DNA of 64,000 nt, taken from NCBI GenBank assembly GCA_039654915.1, contig CM077597.1, positions 81,842,001-81,906,000 on the forward strand. Direction: 5' to 3'. The stretch comes from Aquilaria yunnanensis. Its lineage: Eukaryota; Streptophyta; Magnoliopsida; Malvales; Thymelaeaceae. The notes under the pieces are model-generated. The model was given only the letters and a program-made list of their open reading frames with translations, was not told the origin of the DNA and made no database searches. This document shows positions 1 to 11,113 of this stretch, piece by piece; positions within the stretch are counted from its first letter, which is position 1; each line of letters starts with the position of its first letter. The position numbers and the translations under genes were made by a program.

Positions 1-625
1 CAAAAAACCGCAATATTCTTTGATTTAGTGTGGATTGGTTCCCTCGGTTTTGCATGGTAGCCGATTTTGATAAGCACCCTTACACAAGGACATTATAAAC
101 AAGCAGGAATAGGAAGGTATGTCAAACTCAATAATTGCCATCATATCTTCCGTTTTCTCTAACATGTATAAAACTGTTATTTTTTTTAATTTATCTGTGT
201 AATCAGTATTTGATTTAACCTTCCTAACAAAATTTCTATGTCATAGGCACAAACAAATGGAGATACATGGCTCCAACATTAAGCTCAGACTAAATTTTAT
301 TCTCCTAAATCTTTACTTATAAATATAACTCCTGGCCAACTCATATGATAACTGAAGCTTAGGTTCATGAATGGCATCTGAGCATTAGAAGGCAAAATAG
401 GGTGCTTTCCAATCATGTGCCTATATAATTTTTCATGCAAAACAACTTTTTTGAGATTCAAGAATGTATTAGATCTGGTACACTCAAATTTGTGTTGCCT
501 AATGCCAAAATCACTTGGTAATGCTTGGTACTTTGGCGTTCTTGGATGGTCATTCTTGAAAGATATGGGCATACACTCTAAAATATAAAAAAAAACCAGG
601 TATTATATGTTTTCAAGCAGTTTCA
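1..625. repeat. Left arm of a long inverted repeat
   Basis: Read on the minus strand, this stretch matches 5385-5996 over nearly its whole length with scattered substitutions and small indels. It continues past the left edge of the window. Inside it, position 85 reading leftwards begins a hAT-like terminus (TAAGGGTGCTTATC on the minus strand) whose mirror is at 5911. An open frame at 297-572 on the minus strand is broken in the other arm, so I do not call it a gene. The arm stops at 625, two bases before a CACTA terminus. Confidence 0.8.
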
Positions 626-631
626 CCACTA

Positions 632-2340
632 GAAAAATGTCATTTAGTGACGGTTTAATTAGCGACGGCTAAAAACCGTCGCTAACAGTCCAGTGAGATT
701 TTAGTGACGGCTATCAGTCACTAAAGTTAGTAACGGCTTACCATCGCTAATTTAGTGACGGTTAGTCGTCACTAAAGTTAGTGACGGTAAGTCGTCACTA
801 ACTTTAGTGAAGGTCACTAATTTAGTGACGGTGAGCTGTCGCTAAAGTTAGTGACGGCTTAGCTTCGTTAATTTAGTGACGGTTAGCCGTCGCTAAACTT
901 AACAAAATCCCAAAAAATAGTAATAATTCTCATGTGTTAGTATTTTTTTATGGTAAATTGTCATCTCTTTTAACATAAACAATTTTTTTTGAATATATGT
1001 AATATCGTGGAGATGTTTACCTTAAAGACGGTAAATCGCTAACGGTCCGGTGAGATTTTAGCGACAGCTGTCAATCACTAAATTTTAGTGAACGCTTACC
1101 GTCGCTAATTTAGTGACGGTTAAACCATCACTAAAGTTAATGATGGCTTAACCATCACTAATTTAGTGACGATTAGCCGTCGCTAAGCTTAACAAAATTC
1201 AAAAAAATAGTAATAGTTCTCATGTGTTAGTCATTTTTTATGGTAAATTGTCATCACTTTTAACATAAATATATATTTTTAATATATGTAATGTCGTGGA
1301 GATGTTTACCTCAAAGATGGTAAATAGTCGCTAACAGTCCGGTGAGATTTTAGCAGCGGCTGTTAGTCGCTAAATTTTAATAATAGCTTATCGTCACTAA
1401 TTTAGTCACGGTTAGCCGTCGCTAAAGTTAGTGACGTTTACTGTCAGTAATTTAGTGACGGTTAGCCATCATTAAAGTTAGTCATGGCTTACCATCGCCA
1501 ATTTAGTGACGGTTAACCGTCGCTAAAGTTAGTGACGGTTTACCTTCGCTAATTTAGTGGCGGTTAGCCGTCGCTAAGTTTAACAAAATCCCAAAAAATA
1601 GTAATAGTTCTCATGTGTTAGTCATTTTTTATGGTAAATTGTCATCTCTTTTAACATAAATAATTTTTTTTGAATATATGTAATGTCGTGGAGATGTTTA
1701 CCTTAAAGTTGGCTAAAAGTTTAGTGGGGGTTATGAGTTGCTAAATTTTAGTGACGGCTTACTACGTTAATTTAACTTAGTGACGGTTAGCCGTTGCTAC
1801 ATTTATTGAAGTGTTACCTTCGCTAATTTAGTGACGTTTAGCTGTCGCTAATTTAATAAAATCCTAGAAAAAAATGACGGTTAGTCATTTTTTATGTTAA
1901 CTTGTTATCTCTTTTAACATAAATAACTTTTTTTAATATATGTAATATAGTGGAGATGTGTACTTTAAAGTCGGATAAAAGTTTAGTAAGGATTATGACC
2001 CGCTGCCTAACATTGGTAATTTAATTATGGTTATTAGTGACGCTTTGACCTCGGTAATTTAGCTACGATTAGCAGTTGCTAATAATTAGTGACTGATAGC
2101 CTTCAATAGTTTCCCATTTAATTCAACATACAAATCTCTTAATATTTTTTTACTAATTAACAAAAAATCTATTTAATGAAAATTAAATTTATTTGAATTG
2201 GTTTATTGTCATATAAGGCTTAACCATTTATTAATATTTTATCATCTCATTGTGGATTAGGAGGAGTAATATGTTAACCACTAGTGAGGGCCAGAAGTCG
2301 CTAGTTTTAAGCGACAATAAGCCGTCGCTTACATTATGTT
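632..2340. repeat. Subterminal repeat array of the CACTA-like element
   Basis: Several dozen copies of a roughly 10-base motif (TTAGTGACGG and its complement, often as back-to-back pairs around AAAGT) fill this block. A larger direct repeat of about 275-390 bp is layered on top: the AACAAAATCCCA-type start recurs near 900, 1191, 1581 and 1855, each followed by the same AT-rich stretch and another run of the short motif. Copies decay towards the right. The block is non-coding. Confidence 0.85.
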
Positions 2341-2455
2341 TCGTTATCTTTTAACGTAGAAGAGATCTCCTATTTTAGACGTCTGCACGACTGCTCCCGT
2401 CTTCACACTGACGGCTTCTGTTTCCTCTTGATCTTCCTAGTTTCTTCTTCGATCC

Positions 2456-2605
2456 ATGGCGGCTCTTCAATATCTCGATTCTCTCCGTAACCAACATCTC
2501 CAACTAGCTAAGTGGTAGAATAACCTCACAGATCTATACTAAAGAAAGCTATGGCATCAACTAGCTCAGAAGTTGAAGCAATTTGTTGCGCTTGCAGTTT
2601 TCCAG
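2456..2605 (+). pseudogene. RPN9: Captured exon 1 of proteasome subunit RPN9 (fragment, two stops)
   Basis: From the ATG at 2456 the frame starts MAALQYLDSLRN and ends KLWHQL...FVALAVFQ at 2605, where a GT donor (GTATAT) follows. This is the start of plant RPN9 (PSMD13), a non-ATPase lid subunit of the 26S proteasome. Two in-frame stops, TAG at 2516 and TAA at 2540, stand where the family has a tyrosine and a glutamine codon. The next RPN9 exon does not follow, so only exon 1, with some leader and intron, was captured. Its position after CACTA subterminal repeats supports capture by that element. It cannot make a functional product. Confidence 0.8.
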
Positions 2606-2689
2606 GTATATTTCTCAAGCATAAACTTGTTCGTCTCTTTGATTTTGTCATGGGCGGCGATTCTTGGGTTTTTTCCTTGCGGATTGTAG

Positions 2690-3060
2690 CAGCAGTAAGA
2701 AAGGAACCATATATGGCGATTTGGACATGGAACCCAAGCGGCCTCCTGTATCAGGTTGAACCAGGTATTCAATCTTCTTACTCTGTTTCTTGGGTTTATT
2801 ATTTTTATTGTTAATTTTAGATTCTTATTTGCATCTGTGTGAATGTTATCGTCAGTTGCATCTGTTGAGCTGCTCAGACGCGTTCTGGTTTCATCAGCAA
2901 GGGGAATTAGTGGGGGACAAGAGTGTGGAGAGATTGAAGAGAGACTACCTGAGCCATAGCAGGAAAGTGAACGGATTACCCGGCTTTAGCGGCTGTAGCA
3001 AGCGCTTGAACAGTCTCCGTCTGGACAGTTTTTCTTCTCCTCCTTTTTGGGTTCGTTTGG
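2690..3060 (+). other. Exon-like captured sequence of unknown origin
   Basis: Two further GC-richer blocks look like exons: one ending at 2764 before GTATTC, and one starting at 2856 after a T-rich tract and GTCAG. The second is codon-like until about 2975, where stops appear in the most protein-like frame. Neither matches the second exon of RPN9, so they may come from another host gene. I do not recognise the protein. Confidence 0.35.
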
Positions 3061-3817
3061 ATTCCCTTCTGCCAACAAAGAATTGTTCTCAGAATTGAGA
3101 TTAAGAACTGATTAAGATTAGTTTAGTTTAGTTTAATTAGTTTAATTGTGTCTAATCTATAATTTATCCACGTTCTATGCTTAAGTATTCACATTAGTGA
3201 TGGTAGTTTATCCACTGACATTACAAATCGATTGCTTGAAGAAAAATGTGAAATTTAATTGCAAATGGTAGAGAATTTTAGAGATGAAGCTGAGCCTAGA
3301 TTAAGTTGTTTTATGGTATAAATGACTTAATTGGTGGTACTAACAAAGAACTAAGAATCATGGATTCAATAGGAGACAATTGAGAAAGTAAAAAACCTAG
3401 ATTAGAGTTTAACTCCACCAAGTGCATGTGAGTGCAACTGTCTACTTCTTGAACGAAGAACACAAGGTTTGATCATCATTTCTAACCTTCAGAAATTATG
3501 ATTTTAATGAAAAGAGATAGTTATTACCTAGGATTGAACGAGAGAGTAGCAGCAAAATAGTCATGGTTAAGGGTTTTGAGCTTTACAGGAGTTTCAGAGA
3601 GTAGTTGGGAGATTTGAGGGAACCACTGTCGAGGATTGGAGTAGTTGCAATCTGATGTGCTAAGAGTTTGCTAAATTTAGCCAAGATAGAACATTTTGTG
3701 ATGGCCATTGTGTGATATTACACAGGAGCTCAATGTTGTGTTAGTGTTATTGTATTACTTGCTTTTGTGTTAGTATAGTTTTGTTTAGCATGTTTAATTG
3801 CTGGAACTTACTACTGC
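3061..3817. other. AT-rich stretch, no gene seen
   Basis: No coding frame, tandem repeat or terminal inverted repeat could be supported here. It may be the inner or right part of the CACTA-like element, but the subterminal motif is nearly absent. Confidence 0.5.
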
Positions 3818-4047
3818 TGTTGCAGCGTGTTTTTGAGAGTCACCACCAATCGGTTTCACCTAGGTTGATTGGACACCTAAAAAATGGTATGCGAGAGTTC
3901 GAAGGGTTCGGGAGTACGGTTACGTTAAAATAACTTTATTCTAACACCCAAAATTAGCACCTTAGTTTGATTTAAGTTTTGTTTTGCTTGCTTTAATTAA
4001 TTTGATTAATATCCAAACCATAGATTATAATCAAACCACATGGATAT
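3818..4047 (-). repeat. Fragment of an Ogre/Tat-type LTR end
   Basis: From TGTTGCAGCG at 3818 this matches 44322-44530, the end of the large LTR described below, including the shared blocks GTCRCCACCAATCGG and GGGAGTACGGTTACG. It stops at 4047, where Copia-derived DNA begins. It is a broken, older copy of the same or a related LTR family. Confidence 0.75.
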
Positions 4048-5293
4048 GGACTCCTTGTCTTGTCATTGAACAAGTTGTCTTTAACCAAACTCAAGGTGAG
4101 TTTGTCATCTAGGGTTGAATTGCTGATAGTAATCACTAAGGTCTCCCAACTCTCAGATAAGGAACTCAAAAGAAGTAATGCATACAACTGATCGTCAAGC
4201 GCTAACTTTATGGTAGTCAACTAATTAATCAAGTTTTGGAAATCATTCAAGTAATCAAAAATTGACTATCCTTCCTTAAGCCACTAATTCACAAGCTTCC
4301 AATTCATAGTGAAAGCTCTATTCTGAGCCATTTTCCTCTCAAATAAGCCCTTTAGTTTCTTCCACAGAACCTGAGCATTCATCTCTTCAGAAACATGGTG
4401 AAACGTACTGATATCCTCCATCTTCTAATGGTGCTAATTGTCTTATGATTGAGCTTCTTCCAATCATCATCTGACTTGTTATTCGGCTTGTCTAAATCAC
4501 CTAAAATCAGACCATACAAATCAAGACAATAAAGTATATCCTCCATCATTGGCTTCCAAATTGAATAATTCGATGTATCTAAACTAATCATTAAACCTAC
4601 ATTGTCACCAAGCAGAAATAAATTGAGACACACACTCAAGTCAATAAAATCACAACCAACAGGATAAAATAGACAAACACTCAAGTCAATAAAATCACAA
4701 CCAAGAGGAAATAATTAGAAAAACAGCACTAAGCAAAAATAAATTAAGACACACGATATTCATGGAAAACCTTTCAGTGTAGGAGGAAAAATCACTAGGC
4801 AAACCATCAACAAAATCTGCTATTAAGAAAAATAATACAACGTTCATAGTTTAAGTTATTGCCCAAACTTGAATCCTATCACAACAATTTGAGGGGGACA
4901 AAAACATGAAATTCAAGACTCTAGGGTTCCTACAAAAAAACTCACACCATGGAGATCCAAAACCCTAATACTCCTTGATTGATGCTCACAAACCCAAGAG
5001 AATAACCTTTCAAATTTCATGATCATTGAACCAAAAATTACTACTAAAACCGAACCAGTTGAACGAAGCAAAACCATGTTCCTAACTTTTTCCTTGCCTC
5101 GTTTTCTTACTCGTGTGTTCTCCGTCTCATACTTACACATCAACAAAGGCAATTGCTTAGCTTTTATAGCCACGACACATAAGTCCAAATTGGACTTAGA
5201 AAACCAAAATTGCCTAGCTTCTCATAAGCCAATTAGCCACATCACATGTAGGGATAAGCATGAAGCCCCGCTCCAGTGGAGCTTTGATCTAAC
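4048..5293 (-). pseudogene. Duplicated Copia segment (gag part, leader and LTR)
   Basis: This is nearly identical to 23768-25006; I could spot only about eight or nine substitutions. On the minus strand it holds Copia LTR and leader followed by gag-type sequence (SLDTSNYSIWKPMMEDIL), then stops abruptly at 4048 in the middle of gag. The match continues some 40 bp beyond the probable LTR edge, into the sequence flanking the element at 24963-25006. It therefore looks like a copy of a piece of the locus, not a second insertion. Confidence 0.85.
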
Positions 5294-5384
5294 ACCTTAG
5301 AAGTTTATTGAAAGCATCTAACACCTGATGTTGTTTATTCAAATGAATTTCAATCCTTATAGGTTTGCCTTTCGACTAGGATTA

Positions 5385-5996
5385 GAAACTACTTGAAAAC
5401 ATATAATACCTGATTTTTTTTTGTATTTTAGAGTATATGCTCATGTCTTTCAAGAATAATCATCTAAGAACACCAAAGTACCAAGCACTACCAAAGCAAC
5501 ACAAATCTAAGTGTACCAGATCTAATACATTCTTGAATCTCAAAAGGGTTTTTTTGCATCAGAAATAATATAAGCACATGATTGGAAAGCACCCTATTTT
5601 GCCTTTTAATGCTCAGATGCCATTCATGAACCCAAGCTTCAGTTATCATGAGTTAGCCAGGAGTTATATTTATAAGTAAAGATTTAGGAGAATAAAATTG
5701 AGTCTGAGCTTAATCTTGGAGCCATGCATCTCCATTTGTCTGTGCCTATGACAGAGAAATTTTGTTGGGAAGGTTAAATCAAATACTAATTACACAGATA
5801 AATTAAAAAAAATAACAGCTTTATACATGTCAGAGAAAATGGAAGATATGATGGCAATTTTTGAGTTTGACGTACTTTCCTATTCCTGCTTGTTTATAAT
5901 GTCCTTGTGTAGGGGTGCTTATCAAAATCGGCCACCATGCAAAATCGAGCAAACTAATCCACACTAAATCAAAGAATCTTGTGGTTTTTTACAATT
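5385..5996. repeat. Right arm of the inverted repeat, with a hAT-like terminus at 5911
   Basis: This is the mirror of 1-625. TAGGGGTGCTTATCAAAATC at 5911 resembles a hAT end, and the sequence beyond it is typical of short hAT elements, but a matching far end with an 8-bp target duplication was not found. Confidence 0.75.
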
Positions 5997-7076
5997 TCAG
6001 TTACGGTTCAGTTTTAGAAATCTTGGAACCGATTAATATACAGTGCAGTTGCAATTTTTGAAATTTATATCCAATAAAAAATACTCCAGACCAACTGAGC
6101 CCAATTAAACCAATCTAAGTCCCTACCTAGCCCGGTCTCACTTTAAACTTATTATTCAGCCCACCTAATTGCCACTTTCCTAATTGACCCAATAGCCCAT
6201 TAACGTCTCTCCCTAGTTCCTAGTAGAAGTTTGTTGCCTCAACTCAACAATTTTGAATTTCCATTTCTTTGTTTTCTAACCTTCAGTAGCTCCTCCTAAG
6301 CTCCTTTTCGTGCAACCATATGGTCATCCTTTTCTTTCTTTCAAAACATATTTTGTTGTTGCAACTGAGATTATATTATGTACTTATGGTATTGTTTTTT
6401 TCATGAATCAAATTATTCGAATCGTGACCCATCCTAAGCACTTGCGAGGTTCATTACAAACAATTAGAAGCTTATCAATGCCCGCTAGTGTTAGAGGTTA
6501 TTTTTTAACCCTTAAACATTGAATTATTATATACGAGCTTCAAATGGTGGCGTTTGACAAGCATTTGATCTCAACAAAAGATTTTAGTGAAAACTTACAA
6601 ATGTTTTGGAGATTGTGACATCCAATAAACTCCATCTTTTAGCGAATTACTATTAGAATTGTATAGATAAACTCGTATTTTTTCATGAATTATTAATCAT
6701 CATAATACTATTATCTAATAAATCATGAAAGAAAAAAACTATTATCAAATAGTTCACTTATACTTTTACACTAAGAATCATCAAGCTTAAGCAATAGTGA
6801 CAATCATTTCGACAAACCATAATATGCTAGTTAACATTATTGGCTGAAGTTTGAACGACATAAAGAACATTTCCAATAGATCTGGATTAAGAAAATATGG
6901 ATAGATCATACAAAGCTAGCAAGAGCTAGATATTTCATATCAGCTCATTTTTTCCTAAATAAAACTACTATTCTCCATAATAACTATTGCTGAAACTATA
7001 AATGTATTACCACACTAATTTTCCAGAACAACTTTAGTAGATTCATTTTGTAACTTGAACATTATTCTTCTACATA
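5997..7076. other. Intergenic, no gene seen
   Basis: The first 300 bases continue the hAT-like sequence that begins at 5911. The rest is AT-rich and holds only short chance frames. The end next to 7077 would contain the 3' untranslated region of the terpene synthase pseudogene. Confidence 0.5.
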
Positions 7077-8065
7077 TTATCTGACATCTAGGATATGTGA
7101 ATGCTTAGTAAGGGATTGGATGCAGAAGCAGGAAGCAACCAAGTCTTTGGACACATGGGGATTAGTGTATCCATCACGATTGTTGTAGAGCACATGTATA
7201 ACACGCACAAGATTAAGGAGTGGCATGAGAAGCTGCATTTCAACTGCAGTTGGGCGCATGCATTCTCCATTAATATCTTTCCATGCATCATTAACTTGTT
7301 TGGAGAGTTGTTCCACTGCTTCTTGTCTTGTAACCCCATATTGTTTCATGTAACATTCCACACTCAAAGCTGAATGCCCCCGCTTTTGTTTGAACTACAA
7401 ATATTTAGACATGAACCTTTTCAAGCACATTAAGAATGCAAAAAATTGATTGCCATTACCTGGTTGCTAAAAGGAACTTAGCAAGTGACTTTAGTCACTT
7501 TTAGTCACTAAATTAGCAGCTAAATTAGCCGCTTGATCTTAATCTTATTGGCGGACATGAGTTGGGTATTGAATCGAGTTAAGGATTCGCTCGCAAGAAA
7601 CAGACAGGGGACAATCAGAGGATGCCACGTGGGTGTGTGCCGGAGCGAATGACACATGGATGGGGGGGCCAGAAGGGGGAGGGTTGCGAATTTCTTACAC
7701 CCTGTCACGCGATTTTCGTGACAACGGTTAGGTGGGGATGGAACGTTACGGAGGTATCGACGGTAACGTCGTAACGCCCCTTCACTCACTTCCTGCCCAA
7801 CCCCGTTCCCTTCAAACAACCCCTTGTAAAAGTACATCATTATTCAATTTTGGAGTATAAAATGAAGGGTCAATTAATTTAATTGTACTAACTACTAATA
7901 ATTAATTCTACAGCTAGTTTTTTGCATTTTTCTTATAGTGATTGATCATATGCTATATAACATATTATATGACATTACCAAAAAACACATAATTTATGAT
8001 GGTAATTTTTAGACAGCAGTAAGTTAACTATTGTTTTATTTTATACGAAAAGTTTTAGATCATAC

Positions 8066-8314
8066 CTCATGACGCACAAAATCATCCTGGAGCCTACAAA
8101 TCGTTGAAGAAGCCAAGATTAACTTAGGGCTATTGGCGATCCACTCATAGGAGTCACTTGTTGCAACGTCACCCATGCCAATGAATGATATGGTAGATAG
8201 GAAGGGATAGGCCGAGCTTGGAAGTGCAACTTGCATGTACTCCTCCATGGTGGGTGTATAATTTTGGTGGTACCATTTGACTTCTCTATTCTAAGCTTTA
8301 GCTACTTTTTTCTT
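8066..8314 (-). pseudogene. TPS exon 6 with early stop and defective NSE/DTE motif
   Basis: The exon has the canonical 249-bp length with a CAG acceptor and GT donor. Codon 8 is TAG (8293-8291) where a tyrosine is expected in KA-NREVKW. The exon then reads well through YTPTMEEYMQVAL and GMGDVAT. At its end and into exon 7 the second metal-binding site reads DDFVRHEFK; the consensus (N/D)Dxx(S/T)xxxE needs a hydroxyl residue at position 5 and a glutamate at position 9, and both are lost. Confidence 0.9.
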
Positions 8315-8484
8315 CTGTTTACAATGAAAAAAATAATGTCCTAGAAATGAATTTTCATGTGAATTAGGTGACAATAAGAATAAAAATAAGAATTATTTCC
8401 TCCATCTCAAATATATCATCATATTTTCTGATTTGGGATATGAATATGTCATTGTATATAGTTAGAAGCATAGTGTTATTCACA

Positions 8485-8870
8485 CACTACAAGAGAGCAT
8501 ACCTTTTCCAATGGCAAAGTTCACTAATAAAAGGCCATTTCTAGTTATAAAATATGTTTGGTACCCACAATTTGTAGTTACAAGTGTGTGACTTATGAAG
8601 CTGTCTCGTAAAGTTCTCACTCCACCAATAGTTTGGGAAACTTTTTTTCGCTTAAATTTCCCGTGTCGTTTCTCATTTTTATTAACTATTAATATAGTTT
8701 CATAATCTTTAAATTTGTGCGTACAATAATATTAAAACTAATACCCAACTTAAAGGTCTAATATTCAAGTTAACGTTTCCAACACGATTGGATCAGTGCT
8801 TTGAAAATTTTCATTATCTTACACGCTGCAAGCCTATTTAACGCTAAAAAAAGGTAATTTTTTAGTAGTG
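8485..8870. mobile_element. CACTA-type MITE in TPS intron 5
   Basis: 386 bp starting CACTACAAGAGAGCATACC and ending TTTTTTAGTAGTG. The complement of the right end (CACTAC...TTACCTTTT) matches the left end (CACTAC...TACCTTTT) as an imperfect terminal repeat. Flanking triplets are ACA and AAA, one mismatch from a 3-bp target duplication. No coding capacity. Confidence 0.65.
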
Positions 8871-8986
8871 AAAGAGAAATAGTGTTACACATATCTATTA
8901 GATCTATAGTAAACAAAAGAACAAAAAAATTCATCACATGGTTTTCTTATAAAGTGAATATAATTCTCATCACCCAAAGGAAAAAA

Positions 8987-10632
8987 GGAGCATTGCAAAA
9001 TGTCTGTTGAGGTTTACTTAAAAATACACTTATACCCTTTTGTTTCAGAAACCTCTTAAAAAGTCCTAAGATTTGAATAAAAGTATAGTTATACCCTAAA
9101 GTCCATTTTGAAGGTTATAACTAATGAATTAATTACACTTTGAGACCATAGATTTTAGTTACTGCGTAAGACTTCTCCTTAATATATAAGTTGCCTCATA
9201 AATTGTATTTTTCAAATGACAAAACATACTTTTATATATAGTTCTGTTAGCAAAATTTTTCAATGATTTTTCCTTATGGTTTAATTTCTACTTACTTTTC
9301 ATTATCTGCACTCATTTCTTATTTTTGAATTTCAAGTTTTTATTTACCTCAAATTAAGAATGTTATTTCTATTTTTTAGAATTGGCTGTCACTTTTTTCA
9401 AGCTTGTTATGATAACTACTAAATCCCTCATTATGTCATACTATTAGATTTATATATTTATTTATTTATTAATATATTTTTAAGATTATTTATTTCCTTA
9501 ACCAAATAATGCTTTAGGGGCCATTCTATTTTTTAAACATTATAGTGTTTAAAAGAAAAAATATAAATAATTTAATAAAATTTATCACAACGATCATCAT
9601 TTTTCTTATTAATTTTTTTTTAGGAATCAATGTGTTTTTATATATTTAAATCATATAATATTAAAAAAGATAGTTGCCCAATTTTTATTGAAATTAAATT
9701 AATAAAAAATTATATAATTTTTTTGGGGTAAATGCTAACACTAAAATATGTAACATCGGCAATAGTTAGTTTTCTAAATTTGATGTTGATTGAAAAAATA
9801 TATTCTTTTAGTTTGCAAGTTATAATTGTATAAGGATTGATTAAATCTATGGCTTCTAGTCCATTTTTCAAATTAAAGAAATTAATCATTTTTTAAATAA
9901 GTCATTCTTAAAAAATGATTAATTAATAAATAAATATATAAATATAAAATCACAAGAAGAATCACTAAACATTTATTAATTCAAATGAGAAGAATTTTAA
10001 ATCTTTTAAGTTATTTTAGGAATGACCATTCTAATTTATTCTATTTTAGCTTTAGAAAAATTCTAATAAGACAAACCGTTATCATAATTAACATGTTAAA
10101 TTCTGTCCAACTAAAGCACTAGATATCACGTGCCAGTGACCATAAATCACCATATCATGGGCCTTAGCTTTACTAGTTACTCTAACAATTTTCAAAATTG
10201 CAAAAAAAAACAGGGAATAATAGGTCATTTCAAAAATAGAAATGACATTCTTAATTAAAGGGAACTAAATATTTGAAAATATATAAGAAAAAATATGTAC
10301 AGAGATTGAAAAAATAAATAAGAAATGAAAGGGAAAAAATTAAGAAAAAGTGATTGAAAAAATAAAGTTAAAAGTATCAATATATAAAAACTATATTATG
10401 TCCTTTGAAAAATACAACGTATGGAGTAATTTATATGTTAGGATGAAATCTTAAACAATAATTAAAACCTAGGAACTCAAAGTGTAATTAATTCATTGTT
10501 TTTAACATTCAAAATGGGTTTAAAAGGGTAACGGTAGGCTTATTAAAATCACACAACGTTTTTAAGAGATTCTAAAATAAGAGGAGATAAGTGTAATTTT
10601 GACTAAACATTAGGGGTATTTTATAATTTCCC
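8987..10632. mobile_element. Fold-back element with about 450-bp inverted arms in TPS intron 5
   Basis: The block at 9000-9440 reappears inverted at about 10190-10632. Shared landmarks include TACACTTAT near both ends, CATTTTGAA, GAATTAATTACACTTTGAG and AATTAAGAATGTYATTTCTA in the same order. Homology weakens towards the middle but parts still pair. Ends are approximate (GGAGCATTGCAAAAT against GGGAAATTATAAAAT) and the flanks are A-rich on both sides. The long terminal repeats suggest a non-autonomous Mutator-like element. No gene inside. Confidence 0.65.
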
Positions 10633-10895
10633 AAAAAAAATTATGCTCACCTCTTCTTTAACATAGTCAACCCAATATGATTTTCCTTGCATACCCAAAT
10701 CATCTGCAATTCGATTGTATACATCCAAGAGCAATAGATAGTAAGTTTTCATGTACTCTGGCAATTGCGCTCCTAGATTGGAATCCCACCTGAAAAAAAA
10801 AACTTGAAATAGATTAGCTTACTTCACCTTATTTAATTAAATATATGAAGTAAGTAAAAGTAAAACCAAATAAAATTGAAGATAGAAATTAATAC

Positions 10896-11113
10896 CCTTC
10901 AATTGCTATTGTTAAAAGCTCAAGTTCTTCAAGAGTACCATAAGCATCATAGATGTCATCAAGAATGGAAGTCAAAGCTATGGCTTTGGTAGTTATCTCT
11001 CAGCCTAAAGCATATTGGGGCTCAAAGTAGATTCCCAATGTCCAAAAGTAACATTCAACTATTCTATGCCTTGCAAATGGAACTTCCTTTTGATATCCAT
11101 TTCTTTCCACCAC
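10896..11113 (-). pseudogene. TPS exon 4, frameshifted and stopped before DDxxD
   Basis: The exon lies between a CAG acceptor (11116-11114) and a GT donor at 10895. It begins in frame as RWWKEMDIK, but the conserved [14 protein letters not shown] is in another frame, so a base was lost in about the first 30 bases. TPS exon 4 is normally 219 bp; this is 218. Further on, a TGA at 11000-11002 replaces an arginine codon (CGA or AGA) in the [14 protein letters not shown] stretch. A CGA-to-TGA change is the usual decay of a methylated CpG. The DDIYD motif follows, untranslated. Confidence 0.9.

Larger units (their letters stand above)
627..3817 (+). mobile_element. CACTA-like transposon end with captured gene fragments (3' end not found)
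   Basis: The sequence opens with CACTAGAAAAATG at 627 and then has about 1.7 kb of dense subterminal motifs in both orientations (TTAGTGACGG and CCGTCGCTAA), as expected of CACTA (En/Spm) elements, where such motifs bind transposase. Gene-derived DNA follows (2456-3060). No transposase reading frame is visible, so this would be a non-autonomous copy of the gene-capturing kind. I could not find a matching terminus ending in TAGTG; the right limit is simply where a different element begins at 3818. The right part may therefore belong to something else. Confidence 0.6.

Noticed and set aside
297..572. Minus-strand frame of 91 codons that looks somewhat protein-like
   Set aside because: The homologous stretch in the other arm is broken by indels and stops, and I recognise no domain. 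It may be an old captured exon, but I cannot support it.
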